Assembly: GCF_012726265.1 (NCBI RefSeq)
Contig: NZ_JAASAG010000012.1
Location: 186,001 to 250,000 of the forward strand
DNA from: Streptomyces sp. HNM0575
Lineage (GTDB): Bacteria > Actinomycetota > Actinomycetes > Streptomycetales > Streptomycetaceae
DNA: 64,000 nucleotides
Reading direction: 5' to 3'
Made by a program: the position numbers and the translations under genes
The notes under the pieces: generated by a model
What the model saw: only the letters and a program-made list of their open reading frames with translations
The model's database searches: none
Told to the model about the DNA's origin: nothing
Shown: in pieces, positions 43,276 through 52,317 of the stretch
How positions within the stretch are numbered: the stretch's first letter is position 1
Layout of the letters: every line of letters begins with the position of its first letter

Positions 43276-44295
43276 TCAGCGACGGGCGTATGTGTGCTTG
43301 GTGAGCAGCGTCCCGAGCCCGCCGCCCTCTCCCTCCACACAGGACCGGTCGACGACATAGGCGTCCACGCGCTTCGGATCGTCCCTGTGCGGAAGTACGA
43401 CGAGGTACGCCGTGCGGCCCTTGTACGGGGCGTCCTCGTCGACGGCGAGTGGTTTCTCCGTACGGTCGATGCCTGCGCGCACACAGGACGGGATGGAGGT
43501 GGCGCCTCCGACGAGCGGACTGTTCGCCGTGCTCTCCTTCGTATTGAAGTCCCCGGACGGGGTGCCGGAGGAGCCTTCCGAGGACTGTCCGGACTCATGC
43601 TCCGCGAGTAGACCGTGCACATGCTTCTCGAGCGCGCTTCCCGCGATGGTCCGCCCGTCCTTGTGGCCACCTCCTGCGGTGGGCGGCGGTGCGGGGTCAT
43701 TCATCGACTGCATGACGAGCCCGCCGATGCCGAGAGCTACGACGGCTCCCGCTCCGGCGAGGATCGCCGAGCGCCACCGGCGCGCGCGGCGAGCCGGACG
43801 GTGTCGGCCGGGACCGCTGCCGCCACCGGGGCGTCCGGCGGGGCGGTCGTTCGGCCGACGTGTAGCGCCGGTTTCACGTGAAACCGAGCCGACGGTGGCC
43901 GCGTGTCTGTGGTGTCCTGCCGGTGACGTCTCGGAGGCCGGCCTCCCGTACAGGCCGTCCTCTCCAAAAGCGGCGACGGCGTCGCCCGTTTCACGTGAAA
44001 CCACGGAGGGCTCGCGCCGCGAGGAGTGAGGCAGAGCTTCGGCGGCGAGGGCGGCATCGATCCGCCCGGCGATGTCCGCGGGCATACGGGCCGGGCCGGG
44101 CAGCGTACCCAGCGTTTCCTGGATCTCATCCAGCGACGCCAGTACGTCCGCGCAGAGGCGGCAGCCGGCAAGGTGCGCCTGGAGCGCCGACGAACGGTCC
44201 GCGGGGAGCAGGTCCTCATTGAGGGCGGAGATCTCGGCGACGTCCGGATGGCCATCGGTGCTGCGCGGGCCGGACGTGAAAGGGGTGGATGTCAT
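43276..44295 (-). CDS. Membrane-bound anti-sigma factor for SigM (339 aa)
   Basis: The N-terminal region has a zinc-finger-like H-x3-C-x2-C motif (HLAGCRLCADVL, about residue 42) typical of ZAS anti-sigma domains. A basic, Gly-rich linker contains two VSRET copies from parS. One transmembrane helix (ILAGAGAVVALGIGGLVMQS) leads to an extracellular part that ends RTAYLVVLPHRDDPKRVDAYVVDRSC. Its ATG overlaps the sigM stop (ATGA), so the two are translationally coupled, as expected for sigma/anti-sigma pairs (RsmA in Mycobacterium). Confidence 0.85.
   Translation of the reverse strand: MTSTPFTSGPRSTDGHPDVAEISALNEDLLPADRSSALQAHLAGCRLCADVLASLDEIQETLGTLPGPARMPADIAGRIDAALAAEALPHSSRREPSVVSRETGDAVAAFGEDGLYGRPASETSPAGHHRHAATVGSVSRETGATRRPNDRPAGRPGGGSGPGRHRPARRARRWRSAILAGAGAVVALGIGGLVMQSMNDPAPPPTAGGGHKDGRTIAGSALEKHVHGLLAEHESGQSSEGSSGTPSGDFNTKESTANSPLVGGATSIPSCVRAGIDRTEKPLAVDEDAPYKGRTAYLVVLPHRDDPKRVDAYVVDRSCVEGEGGGLGTLLTKHTYARR
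43871..43884. promoter_or_regulatory. parS site 5 (inside anti-sigma gene)
   Basis: Perfect GTTTCACGTGAAAC. Read on the minus strand in frame as V-S-R-E-T, residues 138-142. Confidence 0.95.
43988..44001. promoter_or_regulatory. parS site 6 (inside anti-sigma gene)
   Basis: Perfect GTTTCACGTGAAAC, 117 bp from site 5, in the same frame (residues 99-103). Confidence 0.95.
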
Positions 44296-45089
44296 GTGTG
44301 CTCTCCTCCTCCCTTCACGGCTCCGGGTCGTTGCGTGACGCCTTCCTGCGGTGGGACGGATGGCCCGCGGGTCCGGTTCCTTCCGTCTTCCTGCTGGGAC
44401 GCTCTCCTTTCCTCCCCGTTGGGGCGCAGATGGGAGACGAGGGGAAGCAGACGTGCCCTTCCACGGGCGCAGCGGCTCTTGACCGTGCCGACGGCAATAC
44501 CGAGGACCTCTGCCGCTTCGGCGACGGGATATCCCTGCATGTCCACGAGCACGAGGGCGGCCCGCTGTTCCGCGGGGAGTTGTGCGAGCGCTGCGACGAG
44601 CTGCCGGTTGAGGTCCTGGCGCTCGGCGGGCAGCGCCGCGGACTCGTGCGGCTCCAGGAGCAGATCCAGGCGCTCGGTGTCGTCGGTGAGCTGAGTGCGA
44701 CGGGAAGCGGCCTTGCGTGCGCGGTCGAGGCACGCGTTCACGGTGATGCGGTGCAGCCAGGTGGTGACGGCGGACTGGCCGCGGAAGGTGTGCGCCGCCC
44801 GGTAGGCGGAGATGAGGGCGTCCTGAACGGCGTCGGCGGCCTCCTCGCGGTCGCCGAGGGTGCGTATCGCCACGGCCCAGAGCCGATCGCGGTGGCGGCG
44901 CACAAGTTCGCCGAAGGCTTCAGGGTCGCCTTCGACGTGCCGGGCCAGGAGCTCCCGGTCGTCCGGTGCGTCGGATCCACGGTCCTGAGCGGGCACGGGG
45001 GCCCGCTTGGATCTCTCACCCGCGTCGGCTCCGCCTCGCCCGTGTCTTGGGCGGCGGCGCATTCGCTTGCCGCCGCTGTCGTCGCTCAC
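44292..45089 (-). CDS. sigM: ECF RNA polymerase sigma factor SigM (265 aa)
   Basis: Region 2: FGELVRRHRDRLWAVAIRTL, EEAADAVQDALISAYRAAH and TWLHRITVNACLDRARK. Region 4: LAQLPAEQRAALVLVDMQGY and VAEAAEVLGIAVGTVKSRCA. Extra N-terminal basic region (about 45 residues) and C-terminal polar tail. Gene order murJ-pseudokinase-sigM-anti-sigma-trxB-trxA equals the mycobacterial SigM locus. Overlaps the anti-sigma gene by four bases. Confidence 0.95.
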   Translation of the reverse strand: MSDDSGGKRMRRRPRHGRGGADAGERSKRAPVPAQDRGSDAPDDRELLARHVEGDPEAFGELVRRHRDRLWAVAIRTLGDREEAADAVQDALISAYRAAHTFRGQSAVTTWLHRITVNACLDRARKAASRRTQLTDDTERLDLLLEPHESAALPAERQDLNRQLVAALAQLPAEQRAALVLVDMQGYPVAEAAEVLGIAVGTVKSRCARGRARLLPLVSHLRPNGEERRASQQEDGRNRTRGPSVPPQEGVTQRPGAVKGGGEHT

Positions 45090-45148
45090 CGTCGGACGCC
45101 TCCCGTCATCCTCGCCCGCCGGCCGTGCCGTGCGTCAGTGTCGAGGGA

Positions 45149-47005
45149 TCAGCTTTTTACCTGGATCTCACTGATCCGGCCACGGTAGTTGCCGTCGTCC
45201 GAGAGCGGGAGCTCGGTGAGCCACACCAGTACGTATTGAGTCGTGATGGGCTTTTTCGCCTTGAGGGTCAGGTGCTCGCCGGTGCCGCCACTGACCTTGC
45301 TGAATCCGCGGAGGGTGGTGGGCATCGTGGTGGTGTTCCTGGGTGCCGCGAGGAAGTGCGCGGTGGTGGCGCCAAGGAAATCGACCTTCACGGAGCTGAC
45401 CTGCTGGGGCTTGCCGAGGTCCAGGATGAGCCCGGCGCCCGGCTTGAGGTGACCGAAGTCGGGATGGCCGTAGTACTTCTGCGTCAGCCAGTACGTGCCG
45501 GGGGAACCGTCGTATGCGTCGGGGACCTTCGCCGGGTTCTCGCTGCCGTTGCCCCCGGGCGGCGGGTCGAAGTCCTTGGCATCGACGATCTTGACCGGCT
45601 TGCCGACGTCGCCCGTCTCATCGTTGCCGTGTGTCTGCCCCACGCCCCCGCCCGTGGAGTTGTCGCCCTTGAGGAGGGTGTCGGCGACCTGCCAGCTGCC
45701 CAGGCCCAGCGCCGCGATGAGTAGAGCGGAGACGCCCCACTTCAGGATCTTGCCCGTGCGGCCGGGAAGCGCGGGCGGTGCCGGATTGCCGGCGGGTGCT
45801 ACGGGGCTGCCCCTGCCGGGCGCCGTACGAGGCTGGGGGTCCTGGCCGTAGGCGCCCTGCTGGTAGCTGTTGCGCTGATACGGCCGTGGCGAGGTGAAGC
45901 TGGGCTCCGGAGGCCGGATCCTCGGCAGCGCGGAGACCGCCTTGGCCAGTTCCTCGGGAGTGGCGCACGGCTGCTCCTGGCTGGAGGCGGTGGCGCCGTC
46001 GTTGACGAGGGCGCGCATGGCCAGCTGCGAGAGGCCGCGGTGGACGCCGGCCCGCACCTGGTCGGGCGCGACGAGGGTGCGCTTCGCGAGGGAGCCGACG
46101 CCCGCGAGTCCGTACGCGTCCTCCTCGTACGGCCAGCGCTGCGTCAGAGCGGCGTAGAGCACCGCCCCGATGCCTTCCGTGTCGGCGCGCTGCGGGGTGT
46201 CGGAGCTGATGCCGCGGAGGGCGGCGCTCACCGCGAGACCGCGGATGCGGTACTGCCCGGAGCCCGTGCGCAGCACGGTCCCCGGCGTCAGCCGGAGGTG
46301 GGCCAGACCCCCGCGGTGTGCCGCGGCCATCGCCTGGGAGAGCTGGGCGACCAGCTCGTACGCGTCGTGCGGCTCCAGGGCGCCGGCGTTGAGGATGTCG
46401 CTCAGGGGCGTGGCGTCCGGAAGCCACTCGTGGACGACGTACACCAGATCGTGGTCCTCGACGGCGTCGAGGACCTGGACAAAGCGGGGGTCGCCGAGCA
46501 GGGCGGACGAGCGGGCCGCGGACAGCACCGCACGGGCGCGGGGATGCCCGGCGGGGAGGACGTGGACGCCGACCGCGCGGCGCAGCTTCTCGTCGACTGC
46601 ACGCCAGCTGCTGAATCCGTCCAGACGGGTGACGCACTCCTCCAGCCGGTACCGCCTGGCGAGCTTGTGGCCGCTGTGCAGCTCCGGGGGGACGGCGGCC
46701 GGGGTCTCGGCGGCGGCGCCACCGTCCTGACCGTCACCGGGCACGTGCTGCTGGGTCTGAGCGCCGTGCTGCGCACCGGACACCTCGGCCTGCGCCTCGG
46801 TGTCGTTGCTCCCGCTGCCGGCGCCGTCCTGGCTGCCGTGGGCGGTGGAGGGGGTGTCCGGTCTGGTGTCCTCCGGGGGCCGGTCGCTGCCGCTCTGTCC
46901 GTCCGTAGCGCTGTCGACGCTGGCCTTGTCCGCCCGGGCGGTGCGTGCTTCCTCGTCACCGCTGTTCTCAGCCACGCCGACGGCAGCTGTACTCCGTTCC
47001 GCCAC
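45149..47005 (-). CDS. Pseudokinase-domain membrane protein next to MurJ (618 aa)
   Basis: Acidic, disordered N-terminus (about 1-130), then a kinase-like fold from LARRYRLEECVTRLDGF. The catalytic positions are lost: the beta-3 Lys region reads VGVHVLPAG, the HRD loop reads LAHLRLTPGTVL, and DFG reads RIRGLAVS. A transmembrane helix follows (WGVSALLIAALGLGSWQVA), then an extracellular beta-sandwich-like domain with GLILDLGKPQQVSSVKVDF and YVLVWLTELP, resembling discoidin folds. In Mycobacterium a similar pseudokinase is fused to MurJ (MviN) and binds FhaA after PknB phosphorylation; here it is a separate gene. GTG 47005 is chosen for its AGGA site. Confidence 0.85.
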   Translation of the reverse strand: MAERSTAAVGVAENSGDEEARTARADKASVDSATDGQSGSDRPPEDTRPDTPSTAHGSQDGAGSGSNDTEAQAEVSGAQHGAQTQQHVPGDGQDGGAAAETPAAVPPELHSGHKLARRYRLEECVTRLDGFSSWRAVDEKLRRAVGVHVLPAGHPRARAVLSAARSSALLGDPRFVQVLDAVEDHDLVYVVHEWLPDATPLSDILNAGALEPHDAYELVAQLSQAMAAAHRGGLAHLRLTPGTVLRTGSGQYRIRGLAVSAALRGISSDTPQRADTEGIGAVLYAALTQRWPYEEDAYGLAGVGSLAKRTLVAPDQVRAGVHRGLSQLAMRALVNDGATASSQEQPCATPEELAKAVSALPRIRPPEPSFTSPRPYQRNSYQQGAYGQDPQPRTAPGRGSPVAPAGNPAPPALPGRTGKILKWGVSALLIAALGLGSWQVADTLLKGDNSTGGGVGQTHGNDETGDVGKPVKIVDAKDFDPPPGGNGSENPAKVPDAYDGSPGTYWLTQKYYGHPDFGHLKPGAGLILDLGKPQQVSSVKVDFLGATTAHFLAAPRNTTTMPTTLRGFSKVSGGTGEHLTLKAKKPITTQYVLVWLTELPLSDDGNYRGRISEIQVKS

Positions 47006-47116
47006 CGTCGTTCCTGCCTCCCCAATTCGTTGCAGCCACTCAGTGCAACAGCTCAACAATTGTGCCCACAGTCCGCCGCTATGCACGACACACAGTGGCC
47101 GCGGATGGTTGTACGG

Positions 47117-49534
47117 TCAGCGCCCGAGGCGAGCGCGCACCATACCGACCATGGCTGTCATCTCTGCGATCCGCATCCTCTTCGCGGCTAGGACGAAGAC
47201 GACTGCCAACGCGATCCCTCCGGCGATCAGCGAGGCCAGGGAACCGATCGTTCCGCTGCCGAGTCCCACGGTGATGCCGTAGACCACGGCACCTGCGGCG
47301 ACGGTGGCGGGCACTGCGGCTCCCGCGAGCCTGATGTACGTACGCAGCACGTGCGCGGTGTCCAGGTCGCCGCCCAGTCGGATGCGTAGCCGCCGCCATG
47401 CGATTCCGACGCCGACGACGTAGGCGAGGCCGTACGAGGCGGCCATGCCGACGACGGCCCAGCGGGCGGGCATCAGCAGGAAGCACGCGGTCGAGGCGAC
47501 GGCGTTGGCGATGGCGACGACGACGGTGTTGAAGAAGGGCGTGCGCGTGTCCTCGTACGCGTAGAAGGCGCGCAGCACCACGTATTGCACGGAGAAGGGG
47601 ATCAGGCCGACGCCGAAGGCCATCAGCGCGTACCCCATGGAACGGGCCGCGCCGATCCCGGACGGGCCGTAGATCAGGGTGCACATCGGCACGCCCAGGG
47701 CGAGGAAGCCGAAGGCGATGGGGACGATGGCCACCGCGGAGTTGCGCAGGCCCTGGGAGATGTCGTCGCGTACGGCGCCGGTGTCGCCGTCGTTGGCGGC
47801 GCGGGCGAGGCGGGGCAGCAGCGCGGCCATCACGGAGACGGTGATGATGGCCTGCGGCATGTTCCAGATCAGCTGCGCCTGGGAGTAGGCGGTCCAGCCT
47901 GCTCCCGCGTGGCCCTCCGCGGCGGCGGACTCCTGTGCCCACGTGGAGAGCTGGGTGACGACGAGGACGCCGGCTTGATTGGCCAGTACGAAGAGAACGG
48001 TCCACTTGGCGAGCTTCGCGGCCTTGCCGAGGCCGTGGCCGCGCCAGTCGAAGCGGGGCCGGATGCGGAAGCCGGAGGCCCGCAGGTACGGGATCATCGC
48101 GAGCGCCTGCACCACGAGTCCGAGCAGGGTGCCGATGCCCAGCAGTCGCACGCCTTCCGGCGGGATGCTGGCGACGGTGAGGCCGGAGTCGTCGGCGCTG
48201 CCGTAGACCCAGAGGAAGGCGCCGACGGTGGCCATGATGACGATGTTGTTGAGGACCGGGGTCCACATCATGGCGCCGAACCGGCCGCGTGCGTTGAGGA
48301 TCTGACCCATCACCACATGGATGCCCATGAAGAAGATGGAGGGCAGGCAGTAGCGGATGAAGGTGACAGTGACCTCGTTCGCCTGGGGGTTTTCCGCGAG
48401 GCGCACCGACATCACCCGTACCAGCAGGGGCGCGGCGAGGACCGCGAGGACGGTGAGCGAGCCGAGGATGACCGTGACGAGGGTCAGCAGGCGGTTCGCG
48501 TACGCCTCGCCGCCGTCGCCGTCCTCCTTCATGGCGCGGACGAGCTGCGGGACGAACACGGAGTTGAGGCCGCCGCCGACGGTCAGGATGTACAGCATCG
48601 TCGGCAGGGTGATCGCCAGTTGGTAGGTGTCGCCGAGCACGGCGGCACCGATGGCGGCGACGACCATCGCCGAGCGGATGAAGCCGGTGAGCCGGGAGAC
48701 CATCGTGCCGGCCGCCATGATGGCGCTGGAGCGCAGCAGCCCGCCCCCACGTCCGCCTCCCGCCGACTCGGTGCCGGTCTGGCCGGCGCTTTCCGGGGCG
48801 GCGTCGGGCTCCGGGGGCGGCGGAGTGGCCTCTGCGGGGGCGGCGTGTGCGGACTCGAAACCGGGGCCCTGGCCCGGCCGTGCGGGTCCTGACGGGTCTG
48901 CGGGGTCGGCGGTTCCTGCGGGCGCCGTGGGGCCGGTCCTGCCGCCTGCTCCTGGCGGCTGCTCGTCGGGGAGCGGCCGGCGTTCCGCGTACCGATCGGA
49001 CGCCGATGAGGGCCTCTCAGGTGCGGGTGCGCTCTCGGTACGCGGCTGCGGCGGCGCCGCGGACGAGTCGGCGACCGGCGTGCGGCCCTGGTCGCGGAAG
49101 AGATGGGCGAAGGCGTCGTCGGGGTCGCGTCCTTCGTTGCTCACGTGCGGACGGTCCTCCTGCTCGTGCGCCTCGCGCCGCTGCGCCTCCGGCTGCCGGT
49201 CCTCGTGCCCCTGTGCCGGGCGCTGCTCCTCGTGCCGGGCTGTGGCGTCCTGACCGTCGCGCGAGCGGCTGAGAAGCCCGTCGACGCCCGTGGACTGGAC
49301 GGTCGCGGGATCGTCGCCGTACGGCAGCCGACGGGAGGCCCCGTCGGGCTCGGGAGCGCGGGTGGACGCCCGGAGGCGCGGATCGGGTGCGTACGGGCCG
49401 GGTTCTTCCTTGGCCGGGTCGCGGTCCTGATAGGGGTCGCGCGCATACGCGTCCCGTACGTACGGGTCCTCCGGCGGATGCGAGCCGTCACCGGCGGCCT
49501 GGCCGTCCCGGTCACCGTCCTGCGGCGGATTCAT
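47117..49534 (-). CDS. murJ: Lipid II flippase MurJ (805 aa)
   Basis: Moves lipid II across the cytoplasmic membrane. The polytopic domain starts near residue 265 (LLRSSAIMAAGTMVSRLTGF) and carries about 14 helices, with the conserved Arg residues of MurJ, for example GFIRSAMVVAAIG and GALLPRLARAANDG-type segments (here AALLPRLARAANDGD). The first 265 residues are disordered and rich in Pro, Asp, Arg and Glu, typical in streptomycetes. ATG 49534 start. It lies 34 bp after the DUF6049 gene. Confidence 0.95.
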   Translation of the reverse strand: MNPPQDGDRDGQAAGDGSHPPEDPYVRDAYARDPYQDRDPAKEEPGPYAPDPRLRASTRAPEPDGASRRLPYGDDPATVQSTGVDGLLSRSRDGQDATARHEEQRPAQGHEDRQPEAQRREAHEQEDRPHVSNEGRDPDDAFAHLFRDQGRTPVADSSAAPPQPRTESAPAPERPSSASDRYAERRPLPDEQPPGAGGRTGPTAPAGTADPADPSGPARPGQGPGFESAHAAPAEATPPPPEPDAAPESAGQTGTESAGGGRGGGLLRSSAIMAAGTMVSRLTGFIRSAMVVAAIGAAVLGDTYQLAITLPTMLYILTVGGGLNSVFVPQLVRAMKEDGDGGEAYANRLLTLVTVILGSLTVLAVLAAPLLVRVMSVRLAENPQANEVTVTFIRYCLPSIFFMGIHVVMGQILNARGRFGAMMWTPVLNNIVIMATVGAFLWVYGSADDSGLTVASIPPEGVRLLGIGTLLGLVVQALAMIPYLRASGFRIRPRFDWRGHGLGKAAKLAKWTVLFVLANQAGVLVVTQLSTWAQESAAAEGHAGAGWTAYSQAQLIWNMPQAIITVSVMAALLPRLARAANDGDTGAVRDDISQGLRNSAVAIVPIAFGFLALGVPMCTLIYGPSGIGAARSMGYALMAFGVGLIPFSVQYVVLRAFYAYEDTRTPFFNTVVVAIANAVASTACFLLMPARWAVVGMAASYGLAYVVGVGIAWRRLRIRLGGDLDTAHVLRTYIRLAGAAVPATVAAGAVVYGITVGLGSGTIGSLASLIAGGIALAVVFVLAAKRMRIAEMTAMVGMVRARLGR

Positions 49535-49568
49535 CGCTACCTACCCCTGCCCCTGCTCGCAAGCTGAC

Positions 49569-52145
49569 TCAACGGTCCACTTTCTCACCCGCGTCGGGAA
49601 CGGTTCCGCTTCCCTTGTCGGTGTCGGCGCTCTCACGGGCGGGCCCGTCGGACGTGGCCTCGGGCCCATCGGCCCGCTCCGGCCCGTCGGCTCCGGACTC
49701 GTGAGACGTCGGTTCGGTCTCGTCCGGTTCTGCGGGGGTCGCGGTCGCCGAGTCGTCCGTGGAGGGGCCCGCTGTGCCCGTGCCTTCGGGGCCGGACTCT
49801 CCAGCGCCGGACCCGGAATGCGAGCCCGAAGTCCCGTCTCCCGCGTCGCCGTCCTCGCTGTGCCCGCCGGTCTCGCCGTCCGTGCCCTCGTCGGGGCCCT
49901 CGGAGTCCGGTCCGGCCGGCGTGCCGCCGTTCCGCTTCCGCGTCGTGTACATCCTTACGCCCGCGAGCACCACGAGGAGCACACCGGCCGCGATCACCAG
50001 CAGCACGGTCGACGTGATCGAAGTGACGTTGACCTGGAAGACCATGCGCTTCCCGTACGGCTTGCCGTCCTTCGTGTAGAGCTGCGCCTCTACGTACGCG
50101 CGCCCGTTGGCCTTCGCGCTCGTTGCGAACTTCACCGACTGGCTGTGTTCGCCGTCCATCTTGACGGCCTGTGCCTTGCCCACGTCCAGTCCGATGCGGC
50201 GCCTGGACTTCAGACGCAGTTCCAGATCGTCCACGCCCTGTACGAGGTTGTTCTGCACCGTCACCGGGATCGTGGCGCTGCGACCGGAGAGGGTGATGGG
50301 GGACTTCTGGATCAGGTGGACTTCCTTGGTCAAGCCGACCAGGTAACTGCGCACCCCGTCGCGGTAGTTCGAGGCGCCTTCGGCATCCCCGCGCCAGGAG
50401 GCGGACTCCCCGCGCTCGATGGCGCTCCCGAACGGAGTGACCACCCGGTCCTCGCGCGTGAGGATCTTCTTGAAGTCGCCGACGAGTCGCTTGGTGTCCT
50501 GCATGTGCCGGTACGCCCCGGTGGGCAGCTCCTGCCTGCGCAGCGACGCCGGGTACTGACTGCCGCCCGGCACCCGCCGGTTCGCCCCCGGGTCGGGCTT
50601 CGCCTTGGCCGCCTCCGACAGGTCGCTGCCCTCCGCCCAGCGCCCGTCCTTCTGGAGGGAGCTGAGGGCCAGGGCCATCGCCTGTGCCTGGTCCGCGCTC
50701 GGCATCCGCTGCGGCGCGACGAGGACGCTGCGCCGCTTGCCGGGCACCTGGGCGTTGACCGCCTGGGTCTCGGCGAGGAAGCGCTGTACGGCCTCGGAGG
50801 TCGCACCGGGCCGCGTCATGTCGCCGTCGAAGGCCTTGGAGAGCCGGCTGTCGGCGACGAGTGCCGTGTTCCCGCCGCCGATGGGGCGTGCGGAGGTCGG
50901 CGTGTACGAGAGCGCGGTGTCACGGAAGGTGTCACTGCGCGCGATGACGCTGTGCGCGCCGGCGGACGTGGCGACGTCCACGATGCTCGGGTCGACGGCG
51001 CCCTCCACCGGCCACGCGTAGTCGGCACTGGGCTTGGTGTGCAGGATCGACTCGACGGTGGTGATGGCGCGCTTGGTCGCCGAGTCCAGGTCGCCCAGCG
51101 CGCCGGGGACGCTCCGGCCGCGGTGGGCGAGCGAGGCGACGTCCGTGTCGGCGAAGGGCAGGGTCGCCACCTCCTCGCCCTTCACGGCGCCTTGCAGGTC
51201 CATCAGCCACTGCTTCGCGTACGTCTGGCCCTTGCCGGCGACGGTGCCTCCGCCCTCCTTCTGCACCCGGTAGTCCTCCGTCATCGCGTTGACGGTGGCC
51301 AGCAGGTCCGGGTCGATCATCCACGTGATGGGAAGGTCCTTGCCGAGGTTGACCATCTGCTGGAGGCGGCCGCCGGGAGCGAGTTCCTTGGCGAGCTCGT
51401 CGTTGCGGAAGACCGGCGTCTGCTCCTCGTCGGACTGCGTACGCGCGGTCATGTGCGACGAGGAGATCAGCGGCCAGAGGTAGGTCAGCTCCGTCTTGTT
51501 CTCCGAGTCGGAGGTCTGCCAGGGCAGGAAGCTGCGCTCGATGCCCAGGATCTGGTCGTACGGACGCTCCCGCGTCTGCCCGGTGAGCGTGACCCCGAGC
51601 TGGTACACGCCCGAGGAGCTCATCTTCAGCGCGCTGACGGGCAGTTTGAGCTTGAAGGAGCGGCGGATGCCGGGGCGCATGCTGCCGACCTTCTCGGTGG
51701 CCCGCTTCCCCTCGACCTTCTTGCCGTCGGCGCCCGGCAGATAGTCCTTGCGTGCGGAGTTCTGCTCCAGTGCGCTGCGGCTGTTCGCGCCTGAACCGAT
51801 ACGGAGCCCGACGCTGCCGTCCGTGATGGGCGAGCGGCCCTTGTTGGTGACGGTGCCGGTGACGCTGAGCGTGTCGCCCTTCTGAGGGGTGGCGGGCGAG
51901 AGGGTGTTGATGGAGATCTGCGCCGTGCGTGAGCCGCTGCCCGTTCGTACGGGCGCTGTGGCGGCGCCGGAGGCGCTCCCTGCTGCCGTGGCGGCCTGTG
52001 CGCCGTGGCTCTCCGAGGCGGCCGCCGGAGCGGGCAGCAGCCCGCCGACGAGGGGCCCGGTGGCGAGCACGAGGGCGGCGGTACCTCGCAGCCACCGGCG
52101 GCCGGGAGCGGTCGGGGTGCCCTGGTTCTCAGCCGCCTCGGCCAC
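49569..52145 (-). CDS. DUF6049-type secreted membrane protein (858 aa)
   Basis: Signal peptide (GTAALVLATGPLVGGLLPAPAAAS), a large extracellular region beginning AQISINTLSPATPQKGDTLSVTG, which looks like an Ig/CARDB-type module, and later segments such as ITWMIDPDLLATVNAM. A C-terminal transmembrane helix (STVLLVIAAGVLLVVLAGV) is followed by an acidic, Ser/Gly-rich cytoplasmic tail of about 95 residues. It corresponds by position to mycobacterial Rv3909 and is conserved upstream of murJ in actinobacteria; function is unknown. GTG 52145 is chosen because the signal peptide follows closely and AGAGGACG lies upstream. Confidence 0.85.
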   Translation of the reverse strand: MAEAAENQGTPTAPGRRWLRGTAALVLATGPLVGGLLPAPAAASESHGAQAATAAGSASGAATAPVRTGSGSRTAQISINTLSPATPQKGDTLSVTGTVTNKGRSPITDGSVGLRIGSGANSRSALEQNSARKDYLPGADGKKVEGKRATEKVGSMRPGIRRSFKLKLPVSALKMSSSGVYQLGVTLTGQTRERPYDQILGIERSFLPWQTSDSENKTELTYLWPLISSSHMTARTQSDEEQTPVFRNDELAKELAPGGRLQQMVNLGKDLPITWMIDPDLLATVNAMTEDYRVQKEGGGTVAGKGQTYAKQWLMDLQGAVKGEEVATLPFADTDVASLAHRGRSVPGALGDLDSATKRAITTVESILHTKPSADYAWPVEGAVDPSIVDVATSAGAHSVIARSDTFRDTALSYTPTSARPIGGGNTALVADSRLSKAFDGDMTRPGATSEAVQRFLAETQAVNAQVPGKRRSVLVAPQRMPSADQAQAMALALSSLQKDGRWAEGSDLSEAAKAKPDPGANRRVPGGSQYPASLRRQELPTGAYRHMQDTKRLVGDFKKILTREDRVVTPFGSAIERGESASWRGDAEGASNYRDGVRSYLVGLTKEVHLIQKSPITLSGRSATIPVTVQNNLVQGVDDLELRLKSRRRIGLDVGKAQAVKMDGEHSQSVKFATSAKANGRAYVEAQLYTKDGKPYGKRMVFQVNVTSITSTVLLVIAAGVLLVVLAGVRMYTTRKRNGGTPAGPDSEGPDEGTDGETGGHSEDGDAGDGTSGSHSGSGAGESGPEGTGTAGPSTDDSATATPAEPDETEPTSHESGADGPERADGPEATSDGPARESADTDKGSGTVPDAGEKVDR

Positions 52146-52300
52146 GCGCTCGTCCGTCCTCTGTCGTCGTGGATGCGTCTCGCTGGTCTGATGGTAACGA
52201 TGCTGCGGGAAGGCACGTGCCGCGGTGTGCGTCACATGATCGGCCGGGGTCGTGGCCTGCGTTGTGACCAGGCGCAGGGCGGTGTGCGGGGGCGGCAACG

Positions 52301-52317
52301 TACCCTGTGCTGTCGTG
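52301..52317 (+). promoter_or_regulatory. Leaderless promoter of the CCA-adding enzyme gene
   Basis: A -10-like TACCCT (52301-52306) ends 8 nt before the GTG start at 52315, and no ribosome-binding site precedes the GTG. The -35 is not clear. The spacing is right for transcription to begin at the start codon. Confidence 0.5.

Noticed and set aside
49701..51794. 697-codon + strand frame over the DUF6049 gene
   Set aside because: Shadow frame; the minus-strand protein has a signal peptide, membrane helix and ordered domains.
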